Made by a program: the position numbers and the translations under genes
From: Micromonospora zingiberis
Lineage (GTDB): Bacteria > Actinomycetota > Actinomycetes > Mycobacteriales > Micromonosporaceae
Direction of reading: 5' to 3'
Assembly (NCBI RefSeq): GCF_004331455.1
Contig: NZ_SJJR01000020.1
Location: forward strand, 1 to 64,000
Length of the DNA: 64,000 nucleotides
Shown here: positions 8,706-17,804 of the stretch, one piece after another
How the letters are laid out: every line of letters starts with the position of its first letter
Position numbering within the stretch: position 1 is the stretch's first letter
Notes under the pieces: generated by a model
Told to the model about the DNA's origin: nothing
The model's database searches: none
What the model saw: the letters and a program-made list of their open reading frames with translations, nothing else

Positions 8706-10022
8706 ATGCCCGGAACCGCACCCGCCGGCGCCTTCGCCTGGTCCAACTGGGCCGGCAACCAGCACAGCGCCGCGACCACCGTGCTACGCCCCTCCAGCAT
8801 CAGCGAGGTCGTCGAGCAGGTCCGCGCCGCCGCCGAGGCCGGTGAGCGGATCCGCCCGGTCGGCAGCGGCCACTCCTTCACTCCCGTGGCGGTCGGCCAC
8901 GGTCGACGGATGGAACTGTCCCGACTCGCCATCGACGTCCGCGTGGACGTCGATCAGCGTCTCGTCACGGTACCGGCCGGGATGACTCTGCGGCAGCTCA
9001 ATGCCCTACTCGCCGGTCACCAGCTGGCCCTGCCCAACCTCGGCGACATCGACGCGCAGACGGTGGCCGGGGCGATCTCCACCGGCACCCACGGCACCGG
9101 CGCGGCGTACGGCAACCTGGCCACCTTCGTCGCGGCGTTGACCCTGGTCACCGGGGCCGGCGAGGTGCTGCACTGCTCCGCCGAGGAGCACCCCGACGTG
9201 TTCGACGCGGCCCGGATCTCACTCGGCGCGCTCGGCATCCTGGTCGACGTGACCCTGCGCTGCGTGGACGCCTTCGTGCTGCGGGCAGACGAGCGCCCGG
9301 CGGCGCTGGACACCGTCCTGGCCGACCTGGATGGCCTGGTCGGCGGGCACGACCACGTCGAATTCTTCTGGTTCCCATACACCAGCCGGGTCCAACTCAA
9401 GCTCAACGACCGGGTGCCCACCGACGACCGTCCACTGCCCCGCTGGCGCGGCTGGCTCGACGACGACTTCCTGGCCAACACCGTCTTCGCCGGAGCCTGC
9501 CGGCTCGGCCGCGCGGTGCCGGCCCTGGTGCCACCGATCAGCGCCTTTTCCGCCCGGGCGCTCAGCGAACGCGTCTACACCGGCCGCTCCGACGCGGTCT
9601 TCTGCAGCCCCCGCCGGGTCCGCTTCCTGGAGATGGAGTACGCGCTACCGCGCGAAGCCCTGCCCGAAGCGCTCGACGCACTCCGTCAGATCATCGACCG
9701 GCTGCCGTTTCGGGTGCTCTTCCCGGTCGAGGTGCGCTTCACCGCCGCCGACGACATCTGGCTGTCGCACTCGTACGGGCGCGAATCGGCGTACGTCGCC
9801 CTGCACCAGTACATCGGCGTGCCGTACGAGCCGTACTTCCGGGCCTTCGAGGAGGTGGCGACGGAGTTGGGCGGGCGCCCTCACTGGGGCAAACTCCACT
9901 GGCGCGACGCCGCCTCGCTGGCTCCCGCCTACCCCCGCTGGCAAGCCTTCCACCACCTCCGCAGCCACCTCGACCCCCACCAAACCCTAACCACCCCCCA
10001 CCTAACCACCCTCCTCGGCTAA
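8706..10022 (+). CDS. D-arabinono-1,4-lactone oxidase family FAD enzyme
   Basis: The 438-residue protein is a VAO-type flavoprotein. The N-terminal FAD domain has IRPVGSGHSFTP, whose His is the covalent flavin site in relatives, plus TVAGAISTGTHGTG. The C-terminal half ends with the conserved GGRPHWGKLHW active-site motif of aldonolactone oxidases. It oxidises sugar lactones or alditols with oxygen; the exact substrate is not decided. The ATG at 8706 was chosen because GAGGAG sits five bases before it; a GTG six bases earlier is too close to that site. Probably controlled by the divergent TetR gene. Confidence 0.88.
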   Translation: MPGTAPAGAFAWSNWAGNQHSAATTVLRPSSISEVVEQVRAAAEAGERIRPVGSGHSFTPVAVGHGRRMELSRLAIDVRVDVDQRLVTVPAGMTLRQLNALLAGHQLALPNLGDIDAQTVAGAISTGTHGTGAAYGNLATFVAALTLVTGAGEVLHCSAEEHPDVFDAARISLGALGILVDVTLRCVDAFVLRADERPAALDTVLADLDGLVGGHDHVEFFWFPYTSRVQLKLNDRVPTDDRPLPRWRGWLDDDFLANTVFAGACRLGRAVPALVPPISAFSARALSERVYTGRSDAVFCSPRRVRFLEMEYALPREALPEALDALRQIIDRLPFRVLFPVEVRFTAADDIWLSHSYGRESAYVALHQYIGVPYEPYFRAFEEVATELGGRPHWGKLHWRDAASLAPAYPRWQAFHHLRSHLDPHQTLTTPHLTTLLG

Positions 10023-10030
10023 CCCACCCT

Positions 10031-10080
10031 GGATCTTGGTGCGAAGCCGCCCCTGGAGGGGCACATTCGCACCAAGATCC
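10031..10080. terminator. Bidirectional terminator between the lactone oxidase gene and topA
   Basis: Perfect 15-bp arms (GGATCTTGGTGCGAA at 10031-10045, complement at 10066-10080) with an inner GCCCC/GGGGC stem. It sits between two convergent stops (10022 and 10091). The outer sequence matches the hairpin at 253-304. Confidence 0.8.
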
Positions 10081-10090
10081 GGGCGAGCGG

Positions 10091-12985
10091 TCAGTCAGCG
10101 CGAGTGGGAGCGGCCTTCTTGGCGGGAGTGGCCTTCTTCGCGGTCGTGGCCTTGGTGGACTTGGCTGCGGTGGCCTTGGTGGCGGTGGCCTTGGTGGCGG
10201 TGGCCTTGGTGGCGGTGGCCTTGGTGGCGGTCTTTTTGGCGGTGGTCTTCTTCGCGGTGGTCTTCTTCGCGGCCTTCTTGGGGGCGGGGCCCTTCGCTCG
10301 CTTCTCGGCGAGCATCTCGGAGGCTTCCTCCAGGGTCAGTGCCTCCGGGGTCTGGCCCCGCCGCAGGGAGGCGTTGGTCTCCCCGTCGGTGACGTACGGG
10401 CCGAACCGGCCGTCCTTGATGACCAGCGGCTTCTCGGTCAGCGGGTCGGCGCCCATCTCGCGCAGCGGCGGGGCGGCAGCGCGCCGCTGGCGGGTCTTCG
10501 GGGCGGCCAGCAGCGCCAGCGCCTCGTCCAGCGTGACGGTGAACATCTTGTCTTCCGAGTCCAGCGAGCGGAACTCGTCACCACGCTTGACGTACGGGCC
10601 GTAGCGGCCGTTGTTGGCGACCACCTCGGCACCGTCCGGAGCCACCCCGATCACGCGGGGCAGGCTGAGCAGTTTGAGCGCCTCGTCGAGGGTGAGCGAA
10701 TCCGGCGACTGCGAGCGCAGCAGGGACGACTTGCGTTCCCCGCTGGCCACGTACGGGCCGAAGCGGCCGGACTTGAGCAGGATCGGCTCCCCGGTGGACG
10801 GGTCGTCGCCGAGCTTGCGCTCGCCACCGCCGCCGAGGAACAGCTCGTGCACCTTCTCCGGGGTCAGCTCGTCCGGCGCCAGGCCCTCGGGGATCGGCGC
10901 CCGGTCGCCCGGGGTGCCGCCCTCCTCGCCCTCCGCCTTCGGCGCGGGCTGCTCGCCGGGCAGCGCCCGCTGCAGGTACGGCCCGAACCGGCCGACCCGC
11001 ACCACCACCTCACGGCCCTCGTCGTCGGTGAAGAGCGGGATCGAGTTGACGCTGCGCGCGTCGATGTCGCTGAGGTTCTCGGTGACCAGCTTCTTCAGCC
11101 CGCCGGAACGGGCGATGTCCTGGTCACCGGCGCCGTTGGTGGTGCCGAAGTAGAACGCGGTGAGGAAGTCCACCGCCGCGTGATCGCCACCGGCGATCTC
11201 GTCCAGCTCGTTCTCCATGCTGGCGGTGAAGTCGTAGTCGATCAGGCGCGGGTAGTGCCGCTCCATCAGCCCGATCACCGCGAACGCCAGGAACGACGGG
11301 ATCATCGCCTGCCCGCGCTTCACCACGTAGCCACGGTCCTGGATGGTCTGCATGATCGACGCGTACGTGGACGGGCGACCGATGCCCAGCTCTTCGAGGG
11401 CCTTGACCAGCGACGCCTCGGTGTAGCGGGCGGGCGGCTGGGTGTGGTGGCCCTGGGCCGCCAACTGGTCGGCGGTCAGCGGCTGGTCCTTCACCAGGTT
11501 GGGCAGCCGACGCTCGGCGTCCTCGGCCTCGGCGTTCTCGTCGTCGCTGGACTCGACGTACGCCCGCAGGAAGCCCGGGTCGGTGATGGTCTTGCCGGTG
11601 GCGCCGAAGTCGGCTTCCTCGCCACCTGCGGTGGTGGCCCGGATCCGCACCGAAACGCTGGAGCCCACCGCGTCGGTCATCTGCGAGGCGATGGTGCGCC
11701 GCCAGATCAGCTCGTAGAGCTTGAACTCCTCGGCCGACAACTCCTTGGCCACGTCGCCGGGGGTGCGGAAGTTGTCCCCCGCCGGGCGGATCGCCTCGTG
11801 CGCCTCCTGGGCGTTCTTCACCTTGCCGGTGTAGCGGCGCGGCTCCGGCGGCACGCTGCGCTCGCCGTACAGCTCGACGATCTGCCGGCGGGCCGCCGCG
11901 ATGGCGGTCTCCGACAGGTTCACCGAGTCGGTACGCATGTAGGTGATGTAGCCGTTCTCGTAGAGGCGCTGCGCGGTGCGCATCGTCTGCTGCGACGAGA
12001 ACCGCAGCTTGCGGGCCGCCTCCTGCTGGAGGGTGGAGGTGATGAACGGCGCGTACGGGCGACGCCGGTACGGCTTCTCCTCGACCCGGGTGACGGTGAA
12101 CGGCCGCCCTTCGAGGCGGGCGGCCAGCCCCCGGGCACCGCTGGAGTCGAGGTGGATGACGCCCGCCCCGGCCCGCACCCGGCCGGTGGTCGGCTCGAAG
12201 TCCTTACCGGTGGCGATCCGGTCACCGTTCAGCGCGACCAGGGTGGCGTTGAACGTACGCGGCCCCTCGCCCGGCTTCGCCACCGCCAGGGTGGCCAGGA
12301 TGTCCCAGTATTCCGCGGTGCGGAACGCCATCCGCTGCCGTTCCCGCTCCACCACGATCCGGGTCGCCACGGACTGCACCCGGCCCGCCGACAGCTTCGG
12401 CATGACCTTCTTCCACAGCACCGGGGAGACCTCGTAGCCGTAGAGCCGGTCGAGGATGCGCCGGGCCTCCTGGGCGTCGACCAGGTCCCGGTCGATCTCC
12501 CGGGGGTTGGCCACCGCCGCCTGGATCGCCGGCTTGGTGATCTCGTGGAAGACCATCCGCCGGACCGGCACCTTGGGCTTGAGCGTCTCCACCAGGTGCC
12601 AGGCGATCGCCTCGCCCTCGCGGTCCTCGTCCGTGGCGAGGAAGATCTCGTCGACCTCCTTGGCCAGCTTGGTCAGCTTGCTGATCTGCTGCTTGCGGTC
12701 GGCGGAGACCACGTAGAGGGCGTGGAAGCCGTTGTCGACGTCGACGCCGAGCCGGGCCCAGGGCTCGCCCTTGTAGCGGGCCGGCACGTCGGCGGCGTTG
12801 CGCGGCAGGTCGCGGACGTGCCCGAAGCTGGCCTCCACGACGTACCCCGGGCCGAGGTAGCCCGAGATCGTCTTGGCCTTCGCCGGAGACTCGACGATGA
12901 CCAGACGGGTGGTTCCAGCGTTGCTCGGCACTTCGGTTTCGACCTCATTCCCACTCGTGGCCACGCCCTGACCGGTTCGGGACAC
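10091..12985 (-). CDS. topA: DNA topoisomerase I
   Basis: This 964-residue type IA topoisomerase relaxes negative supercoils. Toprim motifs IVESPAKAKTI and ATDEDREGEA are near the start, then MPKLSAGRVQSVATR, and the active-site Tyr349 is in ITYMRTDSVN. Four FGPY-type C-terminal repeats (RFGPYLQ, RFGPYVAS, RYGPYVKR, RFGPYVTD) replace zinc fingers, as in other actinobacteria. The tail is Lys/Ala/Thr-rich with tandem ATATK-type repeats. The GTG at 12985 has GAGGG six bases upstream; the open frame to 13108 is not needed. Same neighbourhood as Streptomyces topA. Confidence 0.95.
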   Translation of the reverse strand: MSRTGQGVATSGNEVETEVPSNAGTTRLVIVESPAKAKTISGYLGPGYVVEASFGHVRDLPRNAADVPARYKGEPWARLGVDVDNGFHALYVVSADRKQQISKLTKLAKEVDEIFLATDEDREGEAIAWHLVETLKPKVPVRRMVFHEITKPAIQAAVANPREIDRDLVDAQEARRILDRLYGYEVSPVLWKKVMPKLSAGRVQSVATRIVVERERQRMAFRTAEYWDILATLAVAKPGEGPRTFNATLVALNGDRIATGKDFEPTTGRVRAGAGVIHLDSSGARGLAARLEGRPFTVTRVEEKPYRRRPYAPFITSTLQQEAARKLRFSSQQTMRTAQRLYENGYITYMRTDSVNLSETAIAAARRQIVELYGERSVPPEPRRYTGKVKNAQEAHEAIRPAGDNFRTPGDVAKELSAEEFKLYELIWRRTIASQMTDAVGSSVSVRIRATTAGGEEADFGATGKTITDPGFLRAYVESSDDENAEAEDAERRLPNLVKDQPLTADQLAAQGHHTQPPARYTEASLVKALEELGIGRPSTYASIMQTIQDRGYVVKRGQAMIPSFLAFAVIGLMERHYPRLIDYDFTASMENELDEIAGGDHAAVDFLTAFYFGTTNGAGDQDIARSGGLKKLVTENLSDIDARSVNSIPLFTDDEGREVVVRVGRFGPYLQRALPGEQPAPKAEGEEGGTPGDRAPIPEGLAPDELTPEKVHELFLGGGGERKLGDDPSTGEPILLKSGRFGPYVASGERKSSLLRSQSPDSLTLDEALKLLSLPRVIGVAPDGAEVVANNGRYGPYVKRGDEFRSLDSEDKMFTVTLDEALALLAAPKTRQRRAAAPPLREMGADPLTEKPLVIKDGRFGPYVTDGETNASLRRGQTPEALTLEEASEMLAEKRAKGPAPKKAAKKTTAKKTTAKKTATKATATKATATKATATKATAAKSTKATTAKKATPAKKAAPTRAD
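10150..10236 (-). repeat. 15-bp tandem repeats coding the TopA tail
   Basis: Successive 15-base units of the type GGCCTTGGTGGCGGT run in frame and code five-residue Lys/Ala/Thr units of the basic tail. At least four nearly identical copies are visible, so copy number is likely to vary between strains. Confidence 0.8.
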
Positions 12986-13200
12986 GCTCGACCCTCGATA
13001 CCCGGCGGTCCGGATGTCCAACGTAACGCGCCGTCCGTGTTTCGGGTTTCGCGGGCGGCAATCCGCCCGGAACGATCTATGGTCACGCCGAACGGCGTCA
13101 CCGTACACCCTGGGTAGGGCGTAAAGCGTGCCACTGTGACCATGGCAGCCCCTCGGTGGAGGTCAGACCCGACCGATTCTCCCGGTGTGCGCCGACTCCC

Positions 13201-13222
13201 GGCTGTCCCAGATCGGACAGCC
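13201..13222 (-). terminator. Hairpin downstream of the 13267 gene
   Basis: GGCTGTCC (13201-13208) pairs with GGACAGCC (13215-13222) over a six-base loop, about 45 bases past the stop on the minus strand. Between it and the stop, a 21-base segment of the gene's 3' end is repeated at 13239-13259 and 13274-13294 with one difference. Confidence 0.5.
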
Positions 13223-13266
13223 GGCGCCCGGTCGATCACGGACCGGCCAAGCGTCGGGCAGGTCGG

Positions 13267-14013
13267 TCAGTCGCGGACCGGCCAGGCGTCGGGCGGCACG
13301 GCGGGCGGCCGTTCGCCGACCAGTTCCGCCAGTCGCAGCACCCGGCGCCGCCCGGCGATCCGGTACGCGGGACCGCCCGCGCCCGGCTCGACCAGTTCGC
13401 CGGCCAGCCCGGCCGCGACCAGGGCCGCGCCGACCACCGTCCAGCCACCCGGATCGGCGCCCCCGAGGCGCAGCAGGAAGTCCGGCGGGTCGACCGCGCC
13501 GGACGCGGCGAGCCAGAGCCGCAGTCGCCGGCCGTCGAGTTGGAAGCCGGCCGGCGGCTGCTGCGCCGGGCCACGCGACCACGCCGCCGCGAGCGGCACC
13601 AACGTCCGGGTGTACGCGGTCCGCACGGCGTACCGCTGATCCTCGGTGCGCGTCCAGGTGGCCCGGACGCCGCGCTGGGCCAGCTCGGCGAGGAGCACGT
13701 GTACCCGCCACCCGGCGTCCACCACCACCGACAGCCGGGCGGTGCCGCCCATCCGGTGCACCTCGCCCGGCCCGGCGAGCAGCCCGGCGAGGTCGGCGAC
13801 CGAGGGTTCGGCGGTTTCCGCCCCGAAGAAGACCAGTTGCCGGTCCCCCACCGCCGGTTCGGCGTCCCCGCCCGGAACGAGGTCCGGCCCGACCGGGCGT
13901 GCGCCGGCTCGCCGGCCGACCCGCCGCGCTGTCGTCGACGCCGGATCGGGCACCGGGAAGGACACCGGCAGCGGTTGCGCCGCCGATGTCTCACCGGAGC
14001 CGCTCAATGGCAT
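13267..14013 (-). CDS. Hypothetical protein
   Basis: The 248-residue product is not recognised. It is rich in Ala, Gly, Arg and Val, with no signal peptide or membrane span. A beta-rich middle (ARLSVVVDAGWRVHVLLAEL) is followed by a segment that reads like a folded domain rather than noise. The ATG at 14013 overlaps the end of the upstream lipoprotein gene by 10 bases, so the two are probably co-transcribed. Codon use matches the neighbours. Confidence 0.65.
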   Translation of the reverse strand: MPLSGSGETSAAQPLPVSFPVPDPASTTARRVGRRAGARPVGPDLVPGGDAEPAVGDRQLVFFGAETAEPSVADLAGLLAGPGEVHRMGGTARLSVVVDAGWRVHVLLAELAQRGVRATWTRTEDQRYAVRTAYTRTLVPLAAAWSRGPAQQPPAGFQLDGRRLRLWLAASGAVDPPDFLLRLGGADPGGWTVVGAALVAAGLAGELVEPGAGGPAYRIAGRRRVLRLAELVGERPPAVPPDAWPVRD

Positions 14014-14546
14014 TCGGGAACCTCGTCGAAGGCCCGCTTCAACTCCTCCGAGTTCAGCTGGCTGGTGTCCAACGCGCTCGCGTCGTAGTCCTGCTTCAAC
14101 GTCTCCACGGTCGCCTGTACACCGTCGTAGAAGACGCTGGCCTCACCCGTACTCAGCCCGTCGATGGTGGCCCGGGCCCGGCCGTAGGCGTCGCGCATCG
14201 ACGCGAGGGAGGCCCGGAAGCCGGCGGACACCTCCGCGCCGCCCTCGACCGTGGGCACTCCCGCCTGCTCCACCTTGCGCCGGGCTTCCTCGCTGGCCTG
14301 TTCGGCCCCGCCGAAGAGCCGGACCAGGTTCTCCTTGGCCTGTGCGGGGGTGGTCTGCGCGGTCATCTGCTGATTGGTGCTGCTGGTCAGCTTGCTGATC
14401 TCCGCCCGCCAGGGGGTCAGTGCCGAACACACCGACGCGGCCCACGCCCGCGGGCTGGGACCGCTGGATCCGCACCCGGCCAGCAGGACCAACGTAGCCA
14501 GGACCACCGTCAGCTTGCTGGCGGCGTCCGCCCGGCACGTACGCAT
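14004..14546 (-). CDS. Putative secreted lipoprotein
   Basis: The 180-residue protein has a short basic N-terminus, a hydrophobic stretch (KLTVVLATLVLLAGC) and a lipobox LAGC with the lipidated Cys near residue 25, so it should be anchored outside the membrane. The mature part is a predicted helical bundle (EEARRKVEQAG, GFRASLASMRDAYGRA) of unknown function. The ATG at 14546 was preferred over one at 14582 because it places the signal peptide properly. It overlaps the next gene by 10 bases. Confidence 0.75.
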   Translation of the reverse strand: MRTCRADAASKLTVVLATLVLLAGCGSSGPSPRAWAASVCSALTPWRAEISKLTSSTNQQMTAQTTPAQAKENLVRLFGGAEQASEEARRKVEQAGVPTVEGGAEVSAGFRASLASMRDAYGRARATIDGLSTGEASVFYDGVQATVETLKQDYDASALDTSQLNSEELKRAFDEVPECH

Positions 14547-14610
14547 GCGTTGCAGCGTACGGCTTCCTCTCCTGGTCGGCACCGGTCAGGCGGGCCGGCT
14601 ACAGCGGCGA

Positions 14611-14648
14611 CCGGTCCCCGGGCGGCGGCGCCGCTGCCCGGGGACCGG
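14611..14648 (-). terminator. Terminator of hppA
   Basis: A perfect 13-bp stem (CCGGTCCCCGGGC at 14611-14623 with 14636-14648) lies 18 bases past the hppA stop on the minus strand. The 12-base loop is itself GC-palindromic. Confidence 0.75.
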
Positions 14649-14665
14649 AAACTGCCGTACCTCGC

Positions 14666-17050
14666 TCAGGCCTTGATCGCCTCCGGGCGCGGGTCCGCGG
14701 TGCCGGATCCGCTGTCGGAGTCCTCGTCCAGCGCGATGCTCTTGCGCTTGCTGAACACCACCGCCCCGACGACGACCAGCGTCGCCACCACCGCGATGGT
14801 GACCCGCAGGCCGACGTTGCGGTCGTCGCCGATGCTCCACGCCACCACGGCCGGCGCGATCAGCAGGGAGACCAGGTTCATCACCTTCAACAGCGGGTTG
14901 ATGGCCGGGCCGGCGGTGTCCTTGAACGGGTCACCGACGGTGTCACCGATGACGGTCGCGGCGTGCGCCTCGGAGCCCTTGCCGCCGTACGCGCCGTCCT
15001 CGACCATCTTCTTGCTGTTGTCCCAGGCACCGCCGGAGTTGGCCAGGAAGACCGCCATCAGCGTGCCCGCCCCGATCGCCCCGGCCAGGTACGAGGCCAG
15101 CGCGCCGGGCCCGAGGCCGAAGCCGACCGCGATCGGCGCCATGATCGCCAGCAGGCCGGGGGTCAGCAGTTCCCGCTGCGCGTCCCGGGTGCAGATGTCG
15201 ACGACCTTGCCGTACTCCGGGCGCTGGGAGTAGTCCATGATCCCGGGCAGCTCACGGAACTGCCGGCGGACCTCCATCACCACGGCGCCGGCCGAGCGGG
15301 AGACCGCGTTGATGGCCAGGCCGGAGAAGAGGAACACCACCGCCGCACCGATGATCAGACCGACCAGGTTCTGCGGGTTCGCCACGTTCAGCGCGTTGAG
15401 GATCTCGGCACTGACGTCGGTCACCCCGGCGTCGGCGTACGCGAGGCGCAGCGTGTCGGTGTACGAGCCGAACAGCGCGGTCGCGGCCAGCACCGCCGTG
15501 GCGATCGCGATGCCCTTGGTGATCGCCTTGGTGGTGTTACCCACGGCGTCCAACTCGGTGAGGGTACGAGCGCCGTGCTCGTCGATGTCGCCGGACATCT
15601 CGGCCACGCCCTGGGCGTTGTCGGAGATCGGGCCGAAGGTGTCCATCGCGACGATCACGCCGACGGTGGTGAGCAGACCGATACCGGCCAGCGCCACGGC
15701 GAACAGCGACAGGGTGATCGAGCCGCCGCCCAGCAGGAAGGCGCCGAAGACACCGGCGGCGATGAGCAGCGCCGAGTAGACCGCCGACTCCAGGCCGACG
15801 CTGATGCCGGCGAGGATGACGGTGGCCGGGCCGGTCTGCGAGCTCTTGCCGATGTCCTGCACCGGTCGGCGGTTCGTCTCGGTGAAGTAGCCGGTCAGCG
15901 CCTGGATGGCGGCGGCGAGCACGATGCCGATGACGACGGCGCCGATGACCACGCCGCGTGGGCCGAACGGCGGGTCCCCGCCCTCGACGCCGAGCGTCTC
16001 CCGCCAGCCGTCGCCGAGCTGCGCGGCCCAGGACGGCTGGAGGTAGGCGACCGTGGCCACCGCGACCAGCACGGCGGAGATCACCGCGGACAGGTAGAAG
16101 GCCCGGTTGATCGCGGTCAGACCGTTGCGGTCGGAGGCGCGCAGCCGGGTGATGAAGACGCCGATGATGGCGACCAGCACACCGATCGTGGAGATGATCA
16201 GCGGGAGCACCAGGCCGTCGGAGCCGAACGCGGCCCGGCCCAGGATCAGCGCGGCGACCAGGGTGACCGCGTACGACTCGAAGAGGTCGGCGGCCATGCC
16301 GGCGCAGTCGCCGACGTTGTCGCCGACGTTGTCGGCGATGGTGGCGGCGTTGCGCGGGTCGTCCTCGGGGATGCCCTTCTCGACCTTGCCGACCAGGTCG
16401 GCGCCGACGTCGGCGGCCTTGGTGAAGATGCCGCCGCCGACCCGCATGAACATGGCCAGCAGCGCGGCGCCGAAGCCGAAGCCCTCCAGCACGGTCGGCG
16501 CGTCGCCCCGGAAGATCAGTACGACCAGCGCGGCGCCGAAGAGGCCGAGCCCGACGGTGAGGAAGCCGACCACGCCGCCGGTCCGGAAGGCGATCTTCAT
16601 GGCCGATTCCCGGCCGCCCTCGCGCTCCCGGGCGGCGGCGGCCACGCGCAGGTTGGCGCGGGTGGCCAGCCACATGCCGGCGCCGCCGATGAAGGCGCTG
16701 AACAGCGCCCCGACCACGAAGAAGAGCGAGCGCCCGATCTTCACCGCGATCTCGCTGCCGTCGGTCTGGTGCACCGGCAGCAGGAACAGCAGGACCACGG
16801 CGATCGCAACGAAGATCGCCAGGGTCCGGAACTGCCGGCGCAGGTAGGCCGAGGCGCCCTCCTGAACGGCCCCGGAGATCTCCTGCATTTTGTCGGTGCC
16901 CTTGCCGGCAGCCAGCACGGTCTTCGTCAACCCGGCGGCGAAGGCGAGCGCGACCAGCGCGATCACCGCGGCGATGACGACGTACGTGACATTGGCTCCG
17001 GTAAGGGAGATCGCCCCGCCGCCCTCGGCGGCCAAGGTGCTGTCGGACAT
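14666..17050 (-). CDS. hppA: Membrane-bound proton-pumping pyrophosphatase
   Basis: This 794-residue multi-helix membrane enzyme couples PPi hydrolysis to proton export. The catalytic segments are intact: DVGADLVGKVEKGIPEDDP, DNVGDNVGDCAGMAADLFES and, near the end, GGAWDNSKK. GNTTKAITKG has Lys at the position that marks K+-independent proton pumps (K+-dependent ones have Ala). The ATG at 17050 is preceded by AGGAGGAC. In Streptomyces the gene likewise lies next to bldG. A strong hairpin precedes the ribosome site (see 17075-17106). Confidence 0.95.
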   Translation of the reverse strand: MSDSTLAAEGGGAISLTGANVTYVVIAAVIALVALAFAAGLTKTVLAAGKGTDKMQEISGAVQEGASAYLRRQFRTLAIFVAIAVVLLFLLPVHQTDGSEIAVKIGRSLFFVVGALFSAFIGGAGMWLATRANLRVAAAAREREGGRESAMKIAFRTGGVVGFLTVGLGLFGAALVVLIFRGDAPTVLEGFGFGAALLAMFMRVGGGIFTKAADVGADLVGKVEKGIPEDDPRNAATIADNVGDNVGDCAGMAADLFESYAVTLVAALILGRAAFGSDGLVLPLIISTIGVLVAIIGVFITRLRASDRNGLTAINRAFYLSAVISAVLVAVATVAYLQPSWAAQLGDGWRETLGVEGGDPPFGPRGVVIGAVVIGIVLAAAIQALTGYFTETNRRPVQDIGKSSQTGPATVILAGISVGLESAVYSALLIAAGVFGAFLLGGGSITLSLFAVALAGIGLLTTVGVIVAMDTFGPISDNAQGVAEMSGDIDEHGARTLTELDAVGNTTKAITKGIAIATAVLAATALFGSYTDTLRLAYADAGVTDVSAEILNALNVANPQNLVGLIIGAAVVFLFSGLAINAVSRSAGAVVMEVRRQFRELPGIMDYSQRPEYGKVVDICTRDAQRELLTPGLLAIMAPIAVGFGLGPGALASYLAGAIGAGTLMAVFLANSGGAWDNSKKMVEDGAYGGKGSEAHAATVIGDTVGDPFKDTAGPAINPLLKVMNLVSLLIAPAVVAWSIGDDRNVGLRVTIAVVATLVVVGAVVFSKRKSIALDEDSDSGSGTADPRPEAIKA

Positions 17051-17074
17051 CTGTGTCCTCCTGTGCCAAACAAC

Positions 17075-17106
17075 GCACCGGTCGGTGGAGACGCACCGAC
17101 CGGTGC
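17075..17106 (-). promoter_or_regulatory. hppA: Hairpin in the hppA 5' leader
   Basis: GCACCGGTCGGT (17075-17086) pairs perfectly with ACCGACCGGTGC (17095-17106) over an 8-base loop. Read on the minus strand the stem is followed by GTTGTTTGG and then the AGGAGGA ribosome site. It could act as a leader attenuator, an mRNA-stabilising stem or an operator. Confidence 0.5.
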
Positions 17107-17320
17107 CTGGATGCGAATTCGCAAGCGCGCTCCATCCACCCCGGCGAACCCAACGACCGACGCCCATCTGCGCTGGCTGCCTGGTGGATCACTTGCTGAC
17201 AACCCGCGTACTGTAGCCCTCCGCAGTGTTCGAGGTCACACCGAGGTGGCGCCATGTCGCGATGATCTTCGTCGCTGTGTTATGAACCGAAATCTGATAT
17301 AGGGACGGGTCCATGGCAAA

Positions 17321-17354
17321 GCCGCCGCATTCCCTGGTCAGGGAAGGCGGCGGC
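17321..17354 (-). terminator. Terminator after the bldG/anti-sigma operon
   Basis: A 15-position stem (17321-17335 with 17340-17354, one mismatch, loop GGTC) begins 16 bases past the anti-sigma stop on the minus strand, separating this operon from hppA. Confidence 0.75.
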
Positions 17355-17369
17355 GAGCTAACTGGTGGG

Positions 17370-17804
17370 TCAGCGGGCCAGCGGCCAGACCATCCGGACC
17401 TCGGTGCCGATGCCGTCGTCGACCGGACGGACCTGAAGGTCCTCCACGAAACCGGCGAGCAGGGCGAAACCCACGCCGGTGGTGAGGTCGTCCTCGTTGA
17501 GCGACTCGTTGGCCAACTGGTCGGCGTCGAGCGCCGCGAGACCGAGACCCGCCTCGATCGGCGCCCGGTCGACCACGCGCACCGCGTACGTTCCGGAGTC
17601 GGACATCTCCACCAGCACCGGGGCGGTCAGGCCGTACTGGCGGTGCAGGGCGACGGCACGGGTGCACGCCTCACCGATGGCCAGGCGTACCTCGTCGAGC
17701 AGATCCTCGCGGACTCCCGCCCGGCGGGCCACCGCCACCCCGACCAGGCGGGCGGTACGCACGTGCACCGGCGCTGGCGAGAAGGAGAGCCGGACCGTGG
17801 CCAT
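17370..17804 (-). CDS. ATP-binding anti-sigma factor, BldG partner
   Basis: The 144-residue protein has the GHKL/HATPase layout of RsbW-like proteins: LLDEVRLAIGEACTRAV corresponds to the N box with its conserved Glu-Ala, and the Gly-rich GVGFALLAGFVED to the G box. It would phosphorylate or bind the STAS protein encoded just upstream and sequester a sigma factor. In Streptomyces the equivalent gene follows bldG. The ATG at 17804 shares its A with the bldG stop (TGATG); a GTG three bases earlier is also possible. The target sigma is not in the window. Confidence 0.85.
   Translation of the reverse strand: MATVRLSFSPAPVHVRTARLVGVAVARRAGVREDLLDEVRLAIGEACTRAVALHRQYGLTAPVLVEMSDSGTYAVRVVDRAPIEAGLGLAALDADQLANESLNEDDLTTGVGFALLAGFVEDLQVRPVDDGIGTEVRMVWPLAR

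Larger units (their letters stand above)
17051..17369. other. Intergenic region between the anti-sigma gene and hppA
   Basis: This 319-base gap holds the hppA leader with its 12-bp hairpin (17075-17106) and the anti-sigma gene terminator (17321-17354). The hppA promoter must lie between them on the minus strand; no confident -35/-10 pair was identified. Confidence 0.6.

Noticed and set aside
13163..15233. A 682-codon plus-strand frame across the 13-15 kb region
   Set aside because: It is antisense to the hypothetical gene, the lipoprotein and the conserved end of hppA; its composition is Arg/Pro-rich noise.
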